From Coenobita brevimanus (lineage: Eukaryota; Arthropoda; Malacostraca; Decapoda; Coenobitidae), in assembly GCA_032717465.1 (NCBI GenBank), contig CM064681.1, positions 8,594,332-8,658,331 of the forward strand: DNA of 64,000 nucleotides, in the 5' to 3' direction. The notes under the pieces are model-generated. The model did no database searches, had not been told where the DNA came from, and saw only the letters and a program-made list of their open reading frames with translations. Of the stretch, positions 1-10,519 are shown piece after piece. Each line of letters starts with the position of its first letter. The stretch's first letter is position 1. Position numbers and translations under genes: made by a program.

Positions 1-110
1 AGTTCGAAGTCTCTCCTGACGTGAAAGCAATCGTTTACGCCAAGAAGAAGGAACATTCAGAGTACAACATACACACCCAGCAACTCATCTAGGGGCCGAA
101 GATTTGCGTT

Positions 111-635
111 TGTCTTGTGACTCTGACCTTATACCAGTTATTCTCACATTGGAATTACTTGGTATTTGCAGATCCTCAACCGTTCCACCAAGTTTGGTTC
201 AAGTCGGATCAGAGCTGTTTTTGGCTTCTCAGTAACCTTGACCTTTTTACTGTTATGAAAATCGAATGCTTTCATCCTTGGCAGAATCTCAACACGTTCA
301 TCAAGATCGTTCCACAGAGAATCTAAACTACTTGAGGTATAGGATCAAACCTTTCACCCAGACCTATAACACCATGCTCAAAGTCGAACCGCTTCATCCT
401 AGCCTTACCCTCAACCCTTCCAGCAAGTGTGGTCTTAATCGGAACAAAACTGTTTTTTGACCGTACCGTGTGACCTTGACCTCTGACCAATTGTTCTTAA
501 ATACAGTGGGTTAAATTCTTGGAAAAACTTCAGTCCTTCCATCAAGTCTGGTGAAAGTCGGATCAAAGCTTTAGTTAGTAACTTTGTCCACACATTAACA
601 GACAGACGAAAAGAATGACATACACACGCTGAGCA
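111..635 (+). repeat. Family F tandem repeat, cluster 1 (about 118-bp unit)
   Basis: Diverged tandem units each begin near a TGACCTTGACC-like string (about 117, 232 and 471) and run through 'ccaagtttggtt.aagtcggatcaaagct'-like sequence. The cluster ends in a CACACATTAACAGACAGACG tail at about 590-612. A second cluster of the same family lies at 5,222-5,712. The 471-489 unit carries TGACCTTGA and TGACCTCTGACCA, which resemble nuclear-receptor half-sites. Similar repeats are common in marine invertebrate genomes; this identification is from general knowledge, not a search. Confidence 0.7.
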
Positions 636-1639
636 AAGCACCCACAGCCCTATCGTGCGCGCGGGTGTAACAATAAAAATTACGGCCTTTGGATGATGGC
701 GCTAATCTTCATGTTTTTGCCTGACTCCACCACTTTAGCCTAAATGTCTGTCTGCTCTTTCTGCCTTTTTTTTTTCCCCTGCCTGCTTTTTTCTGCCTAT
801 CTGCGTGCTTGATGTCTGGTGTGACTGCATTAATCTCACTTTTCTCGCCTGGCTTCACTGCTTTGCTCTTTTTCTTTGGTCTTTCTCTCTTTCTTGCTAT
901 AGCATTTATTTATTTTTAATTGCCTGATGAAGATCCCTAATTTTTACACCTGAGTTTATGGACACAGGTAATTTAATTGGAAAGTCGATTTCATTAGCAA
1001 CAGGAAGACCCATTTCATCCTCATGAGGGCCACCAACTTTCACTAATAACCAAGGAGACTCGTTCCCTCCTCAAAATTAAGACTTGACTCCATGCAACCA
1101 CGACTTCATATTCTAATTACGGGAGTGTGCCAGTTCCGTCAGATGAAAACAGAGCTGACTATTCCTGCCGTCGTGTCTGCCTCACTTCCTGTTGGTGGTG
1201 TAGAGTGTGAGGTGAATGAGAGCCAACATGTCCCTCCCCCTCCATCCCCTTCAGCCGCCATGAGAACTGTAGGTGGTGTCCGTGTTATTCTTCAGGTGGG
1301 CTCGGGGCTGAAGGGAAGGTCACTGCTTTGGCCTTGCTTAAGATACATTGCGTGTCCCAAGAGCTAAAAGGAGTCATTTAAAGCCTTGACTTTACACTCT
1401 CATTTTCGCCTCCTCCTTCATGGTTTTTGGCATTCATTTTTCTTCATCTACCTGGTGTTCATATTTTTGTCACTTCTCGCCTTTTAGACATCCCTCACTT
1501 CCTAACAGAAAGTTGGAAGATCAGAAAACACTTCCTCAAATGGTTCTTCCGATAGGGAATAAGTCACCTGGAGGAAATCAGCATTATGCAAAAGGTGCCA
1601 CTGTGGTGAAAAGATTATCTACCTACATCCATCTATTCA
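636..1639. other. No feature recognised
   Basis: This stretch is mostly unique, moderately T-rich sequence (T/C-rich at 720-910). It has short open frames without recognisable protein motifs. I see no RNA gene or transposon end in it. Confidence 0.5.
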
Positions 1640-1649
1640 TTATTTATCT

Positions 1650-1685
1650 ACAGTATCTATCTATCTATCTGTCTGTCTGTCTACA
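1650..1685. repeat. (CTAT)n/(CTGT)n microsatellite
   Basis: An imperfect run of CTAT then CTGT tetramers lies just upstream of a family B copy. It may be the tail of a separate inverted B copy or an independent microsatellite. Confidence 0.7.
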
Positions 1686-1709
1686 TACGGTTATTTATTT
1701 TTTTTTTTT

Positions 1710-1908
1710 CAGGTGGAGGGAGGGAGAGGGAGGGGTAGACCGAGGATGAGGTGGAGGGATGGAGTTGAGAGGTATATGAGGGAGGGGGGGAGTGAGTTGG
1801 GGGGAGGGGAGTCAAATGGTGGGTGACAGAGTGACTTGGAGGCGTTTTGTCTGCGGCCACCCTTTGCGGGATTAGGGCGTCGGGCTATAGATAGATAGAT
1901 AGATAGAC
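1710..1908 (+). mobile_element. Family B: LINE 3' end with (GATA)n tail
   Basis: This plus-sense copy of the retrotransposon 3' end starts after a poly-T run. It shows 'gaccgaggatgaggtggagggatgg' spacing typical of the RPRMRWRDG-type segment after reverse transcriptase. The conserved tail module follows (about 1,830-1,887: TTGGAGGCGTTTTGTCTGCG, GGCCACCC, GCGGGATTAGGGCGTC), then (ATAG)n to 1,908. It is homologous to the copies at 3.9, 11.2, 13.2, 16.2, 40.1, 43.9, 47.5, 49.3 and 62.9 kb. No clean target-site duplication was found. It is 5'-truncated and non-coding. Confidence 0.75.
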
Positions 1909-3070
1909 TATATCTGCTGACTTCCCCTTCACCATGCACCTTATATTTCTTCCGTACTTACAAATCCTTCACTAACCTAACGTCCCTCATCCACATACAC
2001 CTCACCACAGTGGTACCCCCTTGCCATCCCGCTCCATTCCATTTACTGCACGATTTCCTTATCATGTATTAATGTCTAGCTACGTACTGCCACTCCACAC
2101 CATTCACTCACATCTCTAACAATTCAAGCGTCCCTTTAATCTTACAAGGACTTAAATCACCTTCCACCTGCCTCTTAAAATTAATACGTTTCTCATTGTC
2201 ATTTATATATGTGCCTCTAACGTTCACCTACATGTCATCACTGCCACCCTCTCACTACTCTCCTACTTCTCTGAACTTACTGCACATCCTTTAATATCCA
2301 TACTTAGTCAACACCAATTCTGTATCACTTCATTACAATAACAAACCCATACGCGTTAGCCTTCATCACAATAATTAATCCTCACCTATGCACAATTCCA
2401 CATACCCTTCTTCACATGTACATCTCCTCACAAGTTGAACCAGTTGAATGTCCCTGTACAGGAGAAACGAAGAATAAGACTGTCGTTGATATGGCGACTT
2501 AAAGAGGTAAGAAAGAAGTATTGGATCACTCTCCCGCTCACTTCCCCCATCCCTTCTTCCACTTCGTTTAGGTGTGGGGATGTAGCCATCGCCCTTTACT
2601 TGTGGCAAAAAATACATCTTAGCTCATCTGCTAAAGAAGATGGACATGGAACATAAGTTTTCGCCTCCTTTGGATCGCATCCAGAAAGTAACTGAACAGT
2701 CTTGCATTCGATCTTACTGTCTCATCTGAAATTGGGAAAGATGGGTATATGTGCTGATGACTGGTTTATTATGTATGTAAACTGGCTTCAGAATGTAACT
2801 GTGCACACTCTGCGCAGGACAATTTGACACTACAGGCGATGGCTACTGCAATGTGCCTGTTGCTTATCCTCACGTTGGTACACCTGCTTTCATGACGATG
2901 CGCTATATCGCTTGCCTACGACACTTCCTGGTGCAGTATTGTTATCATATAGAGTCGTATGATGAAACACTGATCATCTTGGCACATCACAAGCAGTACT
3001 GATCATTTCGAATATCATCGGAGTCTTTCTGCGCGATACATTTTTTGAGTTAGTAAGTACGCAAGAAATG
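1909..3070. other. No feature recognised
   Basis: The stretch is largely unique, AT-leaning sequence with many CACC/CATC words at 1,920-2,420. The small overlapping open frames on both strands at 2,375-2,656 have no recognisable domain. Confidence 0.5.
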
Positions 3071-3083
3071 AGCAACTCAAGTG

Positions 3084-3186
3084 GGTAGGCAAACTGGTAG
3101 GTAGGTGTGTAGGTAGGTGGAGATGTAAGTAGGTGAATTAGTAAGACAGGGTGGCGGTAAGGCATGGGTGTGAGGGTAGGTAGGCC
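3084..3186. repeat. GTAG-rich degenerate minisatellite
   Basis: Repeated GTAGGTAGGTG/GTAAGTAGGTG words form a degenerate tetramer-based tandem tract just before the long GA microsatellite. Confidence 0.6.
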
Positions 3187-3225
3187 TGTCGCAAGTATGT
3201 GAGTGCGGAACAGGTGGTGGTGAAT

Positions 3226-3228
<3 letters not shown>

Positions 3229-3320
<92 letters not shown>

Positions 3321-3344
3321 TGTGTGTGTGTGTGTGTGTGTGTG
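3229..3344. repeat. Compound (AG)n(TG)n microsatellite
   Basis: About 45 uninterrupted AG units (3,229-3,318) are followed directly by about 13 TG units. The LSLSLS/HTHTHT open frames across it on the minus strand are translation artefacts. Confidence 0.98.
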
Positions 3345-3935
3345 ATCTTACATAACACAGGTACAACGGGTGATGTGTTAATGCCTTCACTACGAAGCCG
3401 TCTTTTCACCTTTATCAGTGCTACCTCCAGACGATATTATTCTGCGTAGGGTACTAAGCTCATTGTATTGAAGAGACTAATGGAGGCTATATCAAAACAC
3501 TCTAGAGGTAAAAAATATATACATATCTGAAAAAACGTCTAGAAACAGCAAAAACAGCATAAAAAAGACTTCTCATGCTTAAGAAGTCAGCTGAAATCAA
3601 GGTCATTATTATCGCGCTATTCTTTTTCCTGGCAGATGTAAATTGGTGAGAGGGATACAGAAAGAGGAAAAGAAAATATGCAAAAGTAGAAGAATCATCA
3701 GCAGAGCGCCCAGTAAAATGCGCCATACATCAAAGTAATAATTCTTCAGTTTATATATTCCGTCTTTCATCTAGTCCTGTCAATTCAGAAGAGAAGAGTC
3801 TCTGGTTAAGGCCACTTGGTCCCAATATTTAGGGTAGGAGTGGCCAGTCGCTCGTTCCTGGGTGGCAAAGTGTTAGCAGCAAACTCCAACCACCCCCAAA
3901 GGACCACCTGCAGCTGGGGCGTTGTAATCCATTAA
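3345..3935. other. No feature recognised
   Basis: The sequence is unique and AT-rich. I see no gene or repeat I can name. Confidence 0.45.
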
Positions 3936-4090
3936 CTCACCAGGTATATGTGAGAGGGGGGTGTGAGCTGGGAGCAGGGCAGTGAAATGGCGGGGTACAT
4001 GGCGACATGGAGGCGATTTGTTTGTGGCCACCCCTTACGGGATTATGGCGTATGGCAATCAGATAGACAGAGAGATAGCTCACCTGGTAT
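3936..4090 (+). mobile_element. Family B short LINE-tail insertion with target-site duplication
   Basis: The insert (3,948-4,078) carries GACATGGAGGCGATTTGTTT, GTGGCCACCCCTTACGGGAT and a short GATAGACAGAGAGATAG tail. It is flanked by ctcaccaggtat (3,936-3,947) and ctcacctggtat (4,079-4,090), a 12-bp duplication with one mismatch. This is the expected signature of target-primed reverse transcription with heavy 5' truncation. It has no coding capacity. Confidence 0.8.
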
Positions 4091-4735
4091 TCATGTGGCT
4101 ATTTATTTACCGTCCAGTTTAGTGTTTCCTGGATTACAAGGAACAACTGGCCTGTCACTCAGTCTCGTCACCTTGAGGTCCCACTACATCGAGTTAATGG
4201 ATGGTGAGAAAATCCACCGACCATCAATCCCCTCCTACCAAGTCTCCATCCCAGTGGCAAAATCCTAAATCACCCTGTTCGTATCAAATCGCCCCCGCAA
4301 TACCAGTGAGGTTGAGCCATTCCGGTGACCGAGTTAAAAAATGAAAAGCAGAAAAGTACGAGAGATGCGGGACCACGAGGGTTGTAATACGGGGCGTCGC
4401 TCAAGTTAACGGGAGTAAAAAACCATGCACGGAAAAACTTTACGGTGTGACTGACTGAATGTGCCGCTGCAAGAGAGGCCACTCATGGCCAAAAAATGGC
4501 CACGCTCGTCATGCAAACTGATTACTGCACATAAAAGGCAAATGATACTGAATTATATTTCTGAAAAGCATCTGACAGCAATCAAGTGAACGATACATGA
4601 TAGAAAATGGTGAAGTATTAAAAAATGGTACAGGTACACGTGTACATTGTAGCAAACGAGAAACGATATATGTACAAAAACAAGTAAATTATACTGTACA
4701 CTCATAACACAAGTAACCTTAGCTTGTGAAATCAG
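4091..4735. other. No feature recognised
   Basis: Unique sequence. The short minus-strand open frame at 4,270-4,482 has no recognisable motif. Confidence 0.45.
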
Positions 4736-4760
4736 TGTGTGTGTGTGTGTGTGTGTGTGT
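4736..4760. repeat. (GT)n microsatellite
   Basis: About 12 GT units. Confidence 0.9.
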
Positions 4761-4855
4761 AGAAGTATGGCAGTGTAGATAAGGATATGGAAATGGGTGA
4801 AGAGGAGGGAAGGCTGTGTTTCTGTGAATGTAGGGGTGTAGTGGTGTGGCTAGGA

Positions 4856-5100
4856 ATATGATGGGAAGGGATGGGATGGGAAAGGGTGGGGTGGGGATGG
4901 GATGGGATGGGAAAGGGCGGGGTGGGGATGGGTTGGGATGGGAAAAGGTGGGGTAGGGATGGGATGGGATGGGAAAGGGTGGGGTGGGGATGGGATGGGA
5001 TGGGATGGGAAAGGGCGGGGTGGGGATGGGATGGGAAAGGGTGGGGTGGGGATGGGATGGGGAAGGGTGGGGTGGGGACGGGGTGGGGTGGTGGGATGTG
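4856..5100. repeat. G-rich minisatellite (GGGATGGGAAAGGGTGGGGT-like unit)
   Basis: About nine imperfect units of roughly 24-31 bp are built from GGGATG, GGGAAAGGG and TGGGGTGGGG words. The plus strand is G-rich with many runs of three or more G and could form G-quadruplexes. Its overlapping Gly/Trp and Pro/His open frames are not proteins. Confidence 0.9.
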
Positions 5101-5162
5101 GCATATGGCAGGCGGGGACCTCTCAGCCTCCTCGTCTTTGCCCTCCCCCTCTCTCTCTACTT

Positions 5163-5163
<1 letters not shown>

Positions 5164-5204
<41 letters not shown>
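5164..5204. repeat. (AC)n microsatellite
   Basis: About 20 AC units join the G-rich minisatellite region to the second family F cluster. Confidence 0.95.
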
Positions 5205-5206
<2 letters not shown>

Positions 5207-5221
5207 ATTCTCGAGATTGGA

Positions 5222-5712
5222 TGTTTTCGTTCTTGCCTGACCCTTAATCCTTCCATTAAGCTCAGTTCAAATACAAGTATGATCAAAACTGCCTGAGCTG
5301 ATCCTGCCTTGTGATTATGGCATTTGACCTTTCCTTGTGACCTTCACCTTTGAGTTATTGTTCCTAAAGTTGAATCCTTTTAATATTGCCTTATCTTTAA
5401 CCTTTCCGTAAGTTTGATATAAATCGGAGAGAAACTTCTTAAGCTGTCTTTGCCCTTGTGACCCTGACCTCTGATTGCTTGTCCTCAAAACTGAATTTCT
5501 TCATTCTTGCCTTCAGTCCGTCCTCCAAGTTTGGTCTAAATCGGATAGAAATCATATAAGTTGATCTTGATAGGTCGAATTTGAACCTAGCCCAGTGACC
5601 TTGACCTTTGACCTATTGTTCTAAAAAAAATAGGCTTCTTCAATGGCTGACCCACAACCCTTCCACCAAGTCTGGTTAAAATCGGATAAAAGCTTAATTA
5701 TTTTGTCAACAC
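5222..5712 (+). repeat. Family F tandem repeat, cluster 2 (about 120-138-bp unit)
   Basis: Three to four units start near 5,336, 5,456 and 5,594 with GTGACCTTGACCTTTGACC-like heads. Each continues to 'ccaagtttggt.taaatcggata.aa' and ends in GTCAACACACAC. The last unit has TGACCTTGA at 5,596-5,604 and a perfect TGACCT-T-TGACCT direct repeat at 5,602-5,614. It is homologous to 111-635 in the same orientation. Confidence 0.75.
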
Positions 5713-5741
5713 ACACACTCTGTGTGTGTGTGTGTGTGTGT

Positions 5742-5798
<57 letters not shown>

Positions 5799-5801
5799 AC
5801 A
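5706..5801. repeat. Compound (AC)n(TG)n(TC)n(AC)n microsatellite
   Basis: Four adjoining dinucleotide runs occur here. The TG run (about 5,721-5,744) and the AC run (about 5,776-5,801) are complementary and can form a hairpin with the TC run as loop. The microsatellite grew directly from the CACACA end of family F. Confidence 0.95.
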
Positions 5802-6159
5802 AATACTGACGTGCCGTGTGTGAATATGAACAGGTAAGGAACAGGTATCAAGGAGCCTACTTAACCAACAAGAATGCCCCTCTATATCGCTTCCCTACGT
5901 ATCAGTCGCTCCGTCCACAGTAAGCATACGAGACGGGGTGATAGCAGTAGCAGTCGCCGCATATAGGATAATTATACACCCTTTTAGTACCTCATCCTCT
6001 GCGTTTTGTTTACCATATCACACCCTGTCTCTTGTTTACCTTTACTCATATACCTGTTAACCCATTCAATCCTATTATCTATTCAGTAAAGTCACAATCA
6101 CACAATTTTAACATCAGAAGGGATATATGAGTATACTATGCCCTTTTTTTTACAAGAAA
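5802..6159. other. No feature recognised
   Basis: Unique sequence without a recognisable element. Confidence 0.4.
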
Positions 6160-6300
6160 TGTTGGCCCAGAGTTTAAAGATTATGCAGCTTATTTCTCGT
6201 ACCTCAGTGGCGGTAAAAACACAATACTACGATTCAGCACCCTCTTCATTACACATCTTCGTGACCAGCGCCTTATTTCATTGTCAATCTATTATTATAA
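6160..6300 (-). repeat. Family D repeat copy
   Basis: The reverse complement contains GGTCACGAAGATGTGTAATG near 6,260 and ends near GAAATAAGCTGC, matching the order 'tagtcacgaagaagtgct ... acgtgaaataagctgc'. The same order is seen at 14.9, 17.5, 30.9 and (reverse) 48.1 kb. It is diverged and has no coding capacity. Confidence 0.6.
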
Positions 6301-6451
6301 CAGCATTCGAGATGGAAAGATGGAAAAACAAGGTAAAGCCATAGTAAAAGTAGTATTATGCAACCTCTATCAGAAATTCTTTAGTCCCCGAACTGCTCTT
6401 CTTTAGAACTCGCTTCTCCACATTAGTTTCCCCTAACACTTTAACCTACAG

Positions 6452-6513
6452 TACTTCAAGTCTAATTGTTACAGATTTTTTGTGATTGGAAGACACCTGT
6501 AATCTGGTTTATT
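6452..6513 (+). repeat. D-associated repeat (CCTGTAATCTGGT segment)
   Basis: The segment 'cttcaagtctaattgttacagattttttgtga.tggaagacacctgtaatctggt' recurs with few changes at 15,650-15,712 and 31,142-31,201. At 31 kb it lies about 100 bp downstream of a family D copy, so it is probably part of the same longer element. Confidence 0.65.
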
Positions 6514-6545
6514 TGTCTTTATATATTGTGTATTACTTCCTCTTC

Positions 6546-6549
6546 TTGT

Positions 6550-6603
<54 letters not shown>
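6546..6603. repeat. Compound (TG)n(AG)n microsatellite
   Basis: About 13 TG units are followed by about 15 AG units, the same TG/AG pairing seen at 3.2 kb and 51.8 kb. Confidence 0.97.
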
Positions 6604-6607
<4 letters not shown>

Positions 6608-7230
6608 TAATTCAGCCCCCTTCACTACGATGTGGTATAAGTTTATATATTTCCGCTTCCTTTAGAAGACTATAAGCTACTTAGCAAGGAATTTTAGTAG
6701 TAATGAGGTTAAGAAAGACTATTTTTTTCTTGTCAACTGAAGATGAAAAAAAGAAGGAAAAACAAATTAAAGAAAAAAAAAATCCATACGAGATTACAAG
6801 TGTCTTCCTTTCATAAAAAAAAAAAAAAAATCAAGAGTTAGCTGAAGTTTGGAGGGAAGTTAATTTAATTCCTGTACTTCGCAAAATCCATCGTTAAAAT
6901 AAATTGCCGGGAAAAAGCGAGAATAAAATATAAACAAACCCGCCTTCTCAGTGAACACGTTAAGCACAAGAATCTTTATGAATAAGGACTCTCACCACGT
7001 GTTTTGAATGGGCGGCGCAGGATTCTTGTTGGCTAGATGTCGCAACGCCTCTCCGTCAGCGATTTACTTGACCGATTGCACCTCTTTATCTCCCTGTGCG
7101 CCTTTGATGGAAGTTATATTAAAATGACAAAATAAAGAAGAGAATACTCAGATGAAATGAGGAAAATAATTCGCTAAGGAAAAAAAGCTACGAAGTCTCC
7201 TATGCCAACGAGAATACGGCTCAAAGCATC
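6604..7230. other. No gene recognised; poly-A tracts
   Basis: An AT-rich stretch with several A-runs (6,772-6,832) passes at about 7,005-7,110 into a less AT-rich unique sequence containing GGGCGGCGCAGG. I see no coding signal. Confidence 0.4.
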
Positions 7231-7237
7231 ACGATGT

Positions 7238-7337
7238 GGGCGGGGTCTAGGGGTGTTGTGACGTCACCAGGTGGGATGAGCCAGGGGAGTGACGTCACAG
7301 AGGGTGGGAGGAGTGTATGGAGCGAGGGGGCGGGGCC
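7238..7337. promoter_or_regulatory. CRE/GC-box cluster, candidate promoter or CpG-rich regulatory island
   Basis: Two perfect palindromic cAMP-response elements TGACGTCA lie at 7,259-7,266 and 7,290-7,297, 31 bp apart (about three helical turns). They are bracketed by GC boxes GGGCGGGG (7,238-7,245) and GGGGCGGGGCC (7,327-7,337). The composition is much more GC- and CpG-rich than the surroundings. CREB/ATF proteins bind TGACGTCA and Sp/KLF proteins bind GC boxes; use here is inference. No TATA box or first exon is evident, and it could be an enhancer, a TE-borne promoter or the promoter of an unrecognised non-coding transcript. Confidence 0.45.
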
Positions 7338-7442
7338 AGACAAGGGGTCCGCCCATACACTGGCAGGCCGGAGTATCCCTTGGCAGTATCTCCCGGACCA
7401 CTGCTTCGTGAACATCACCGGGAGGGAAGGACAACACATACG

Positions 7443-8066
7443 ACCTGGTAGAGTCTGACTTGAACATCCTCAAAATCGTGTCTCTCATTCTACCTAGAGC
7501 CACCGTGAATGATTAAGAATTTCTGAATGGTAAGGTGTTTTATTTACCCTACAATTAATTAACAGTAATAATAACACGGTACTCAGCTCACCCAATTTGG
7601 CAGTTAAACACGACACAAATACGTTCTTGGAGGAAAACGCACACGATCAAACAGAAACTAACGATGTAAACACACCCTCTGCGTTTCGTCTTTCACACAC
7701 TCTAGAGCCACTTTGATTAAAAATTTCCCAGTCGTAAGATGCTTTATTTACACTACAATAAAATCAATGTTATTCAATCTGACAGGCACCGGATCTCCTA
7801 CAGGTAGTATCTGACCAAGTTAATACTGTGCGTCCTTGGAATTTCGTCTCATCCACCCAAGAACGACCTTGAATGTGTAAATATTTCTAGACAGCTCAGT
7901 GTTTTATTTACCTTATTGTTTCCACAGAATTTAACATCGCATCCAACCTGGTAGAATCGAACTTCGCACATCCTTAGCACTTCCTCTCTCATCCTCCTAA
8001 GACCCACCTTGAAAGAATAAGAATTTGAGAATAATGTGGCATTTTATTTACCCTATAATAAAGACC
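7443..8066 (+). repeat. Four-copy diverged tandem repeat (units about 115-220 bp apart)
   Basis: Copies start near 7,443, 7,675, 7,826 and 7,947. Shared words run in order: GGTAGARTC, ACTTSGMACATCCT, TCTCTCATYCTMCC, AGAGCCACCTTGA, AAGAATTTCTGA, GTGTTTTATTTACCCTA, CAATAAA. The first and last copies also share ACCTGGTAGA at their starts. The block begins about 105 bp after the CRE/GC-box cluster. Function unknown; it is not a family seen elsewhere in the window. Confidence 0.7.
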
Positions 8067-9494
8067 CTATAGGAGCTCTACAGGCATACCCGGCCATTTT
8101 TTTTCTACAGACCTTTACGAAAAAATATCATATATAATTATAGGCCTATCCTCTTCAATAAATATCCTCCCAATCTCCATCGCATCATCAATTGCTTTAA
8201 ACAATCAGTGACGTTTGTAAGGGATCGTGAAGCACAATATTCACGTTATACAGATACACAGACCATACAGCCCTAGATCCGAACTTCTTCCCTAGATGCA
8301 AAACTCAGAGAACGGGACAGCCAAGAAGAAAGCTTTCCCCATCACAGTAACACATCCTGGCATTTCCACAGAAGGAAAGGCATATGTGAGCAAAAGGGCC
8401 GTATTGATCAGCAGCTAAAGGGCAGATCATTACCCCCTTCACCACAAGCAGACCACAGGCACAGGGAATAAGGGCTTCACTCTATACACTTCATCTCACA
8501 CCTGGCCCAGAGCTCCTGTCTCGCTGGTATAATATCTGTTCTGTTGCCACACACTTCATCCCAAAGCCCACCCTTGCGTTTCAACCCTGCAACAATGACC
8601 CGTTTGAGTACTTTTTCTTTCTCATGTTTGTTAACGTTATGCAGTAGAGAGAGGTCCTATGCCATACCATATTACTGAGCTGATAGAACCCCTACACACC
8701 AACAGGGTTCATAGCTTTCATAACACACTACTATGAACCAAGGTATTTTACTCTCGTCAATGTTACGAGGTTTTACTTACGCCGAGACAATCCCTACCTG
8801 TCCAAGAGGTTACACAAGGAAGTCGAAAGCATGGATATTACCTCAACACGACGTTTATCAGTTATATTATCGGTGCCGGCTGACGCATCTGTATGAATTG
8901 GAAATGCATATACTCGTGAATGTGTCAGAAAGAGTATTTACTAAACTATTCAATTTCACACGTCTTTTAGTATGTATTCTTGTTACTCTCATACGACTCT
9001 GCTCAGCTAAAAAGGTTTCTTATTCACTTAAATGGTACAGTAAAGAAGTACAACATAGAATTTAACCCTCTCAGGATTATCATAATTTTTTTTTTTTTAA
9101 ATGATGATTTACGAGTTTGTTAAAGTGACATATCTTGCTCTTGCTATCACTTGACGATTTTACTGCAATTAAGTGGCGACCTCTTACCTTAAAGGGACTG
9201 AAAAAAAAAAAAAAAATCACCCTAAATTACATACTTCCTAAAGGCAGCCAATCTTACAAACTAATGGAAGAACATTTATATTAAGTTCATTCCTGTTACG
9301 TAGACATCTTTATTCAACTTAGGAAAGACTTCGGAAACTCATATGACTAAAGCACATGCAACATTACCCTTTGGACTGTATATATATTTTAAGACAGGCA
9401 GCTCCCCAACATCTCTTCCTTCAGTCTATTTCCGCATATGGCATGATAATAATTTCCTGTATGTAAGTACGCAAATTATGTGGGAATTAACCCC

Positions 9495-9495
<1 letters not shown>
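8067..9495. other. No gene supported
   Basis: The sequence is mostly unique. An open frame at 8,733-9,065 (110 codons, plus strand) shows no recognisable family, and chance is a sufficient explanation. Poly-T/A runs occur at about 9,088-9,099 and 9,201-9,217. Confidence 0.4.
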
Positions 9496-9526
<31 letters not shown>

Positions 9527-9534
9527 CATCATCG

Positions 9535-9577
<43 letters not shown>

Positions 9578-9600
9578 CACCACTACTACTACTACTACTG

Positions 9601-9631
<31 letters not shown>

Positions 9632-9688
9632 CACCACCACCACTACTACTACTACCACCACTACTACTACTACCACTACCACCATCAT
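9496..9688. repeat. Compound trinucleotide microsatellite (ATT)n then (CTA/CCA)n
   Basis: (ATT)n passes into alternating blocks of ACT and ACC trinucleotides. It gives low-complexity frames on both strands (Leu/Pro, Thr, Ser/Gly, Val). The right flank has a decayed element-A half (CGAGATATTTCGAACTGGAG, about 9,730). Confidence 0.97.
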
Positions 9689-9899
9689 TAACACTATCAT
9701 ACTCCATTTCGCTTACTTTATTGACCGTACGAGATATTTCGAACTGGAGAGGCTAAGCTACAGCCTTCGCTATCCTTGTCACAACCTGGTGTTCCCTTGA
9801 CCTATCTTCGTTGGGTGGTAGCATGGGTAAAATTAAAAATGTTATATACTGTATTGTGGAAATGTTAAATGCATGAATAATCCAAAAATGAAATGAGGA

Positions 9900-10158
9900 G
9901 GTTAGACACGAGTAATATACAAGAGAATATTAGTCATGTTAAATCGCTAAGGGAGAAGTGCTAAGGAGCCTTCTAGGCACATGAGTACATGGAGATTCAT
10001 AACACAAGAGAATATTGATGAGTATAAGGCAACTCGCAAAAGAAGAGGTGCTAAGGAGCCTACCAAGTACACGAGTATATGTAGACGCGTAACACACTAC
10101 TAATGAATAAATCGCTAAGGAGAAGGTGTTACGGAGACTACTAAGCCCACGAGGATAA
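9900..10158 (+). repeat. Three-copy tandem repeat, about 80-95-bp unit
   Basis: Each unit carries AAATCGCTAAGGGAGAAGTG-like and GCTAAGGAGCCTWCYAAG-like words, followed by CACGAGTAYATGKAGA and CGTAACACA. Units end near 9,981, 10,072 and 10,152. It may be distantly related to the GAAGAAGTGCT segment of family D. Confidence 0.65.
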
Positions 10159-10171
10159 GGTACCTTACTTG

Positions 10172-10194
10172 GATTTTTTTTTTTTTTTTTTTTT
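10172..10194. repeat. Poly-T tract
   Basis: An uninterrupted run of about 20 T; no other signal. Confidence 0.8.
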
Positions 10195-10313
10195 CTACTT
10201 TTACTTCTGTGTATGGGACCGACCCGTCTCTCATTAAATATTTATTATTTTTAGGAGGCCATGAATTTGCTGGCAGTGAATAATGGATTGTAGTGCCCTT
10301 AGTAGGATGATGC

Positions 10314-10423
10314 TTTATTATTATTATTATTATTATTATTATCGTTATTATTATTAGTTATTATCATTCCCTTCTCATTCTTCTTCTTCTGCTCATTATT
10401 ATTATTATTATTATTATTATTCA
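10314..10423. repeat. (ATT)n microsatellites
   Basis: Two ATT runs (10,314-10,360 and 10,396-10,423) are separated by CTT/TTC-rich sequence. Confidence 0.9.
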
Positions 10424-10519
10424 GCTTAAAGTCAAACACAATCAACCTCAGTAGTGCCATATTTTATCATTTTTATCTATCATTATATTTTATTATTTTT
10501 ATTTATTTGTCCATTTATT

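Noticed and set aside
1092..1749. Open frames of 91 and 109 codons
   Set aside because: No family recognised; the second runs into a tetranucleotide repeat and a LINE tail.
8733..9065. 110-codon plus-strand open frame
   Set aside because: No recognisable domain, no neighbouring exon signals and a length expected by chance in 64 kb. Not listed as a gene.
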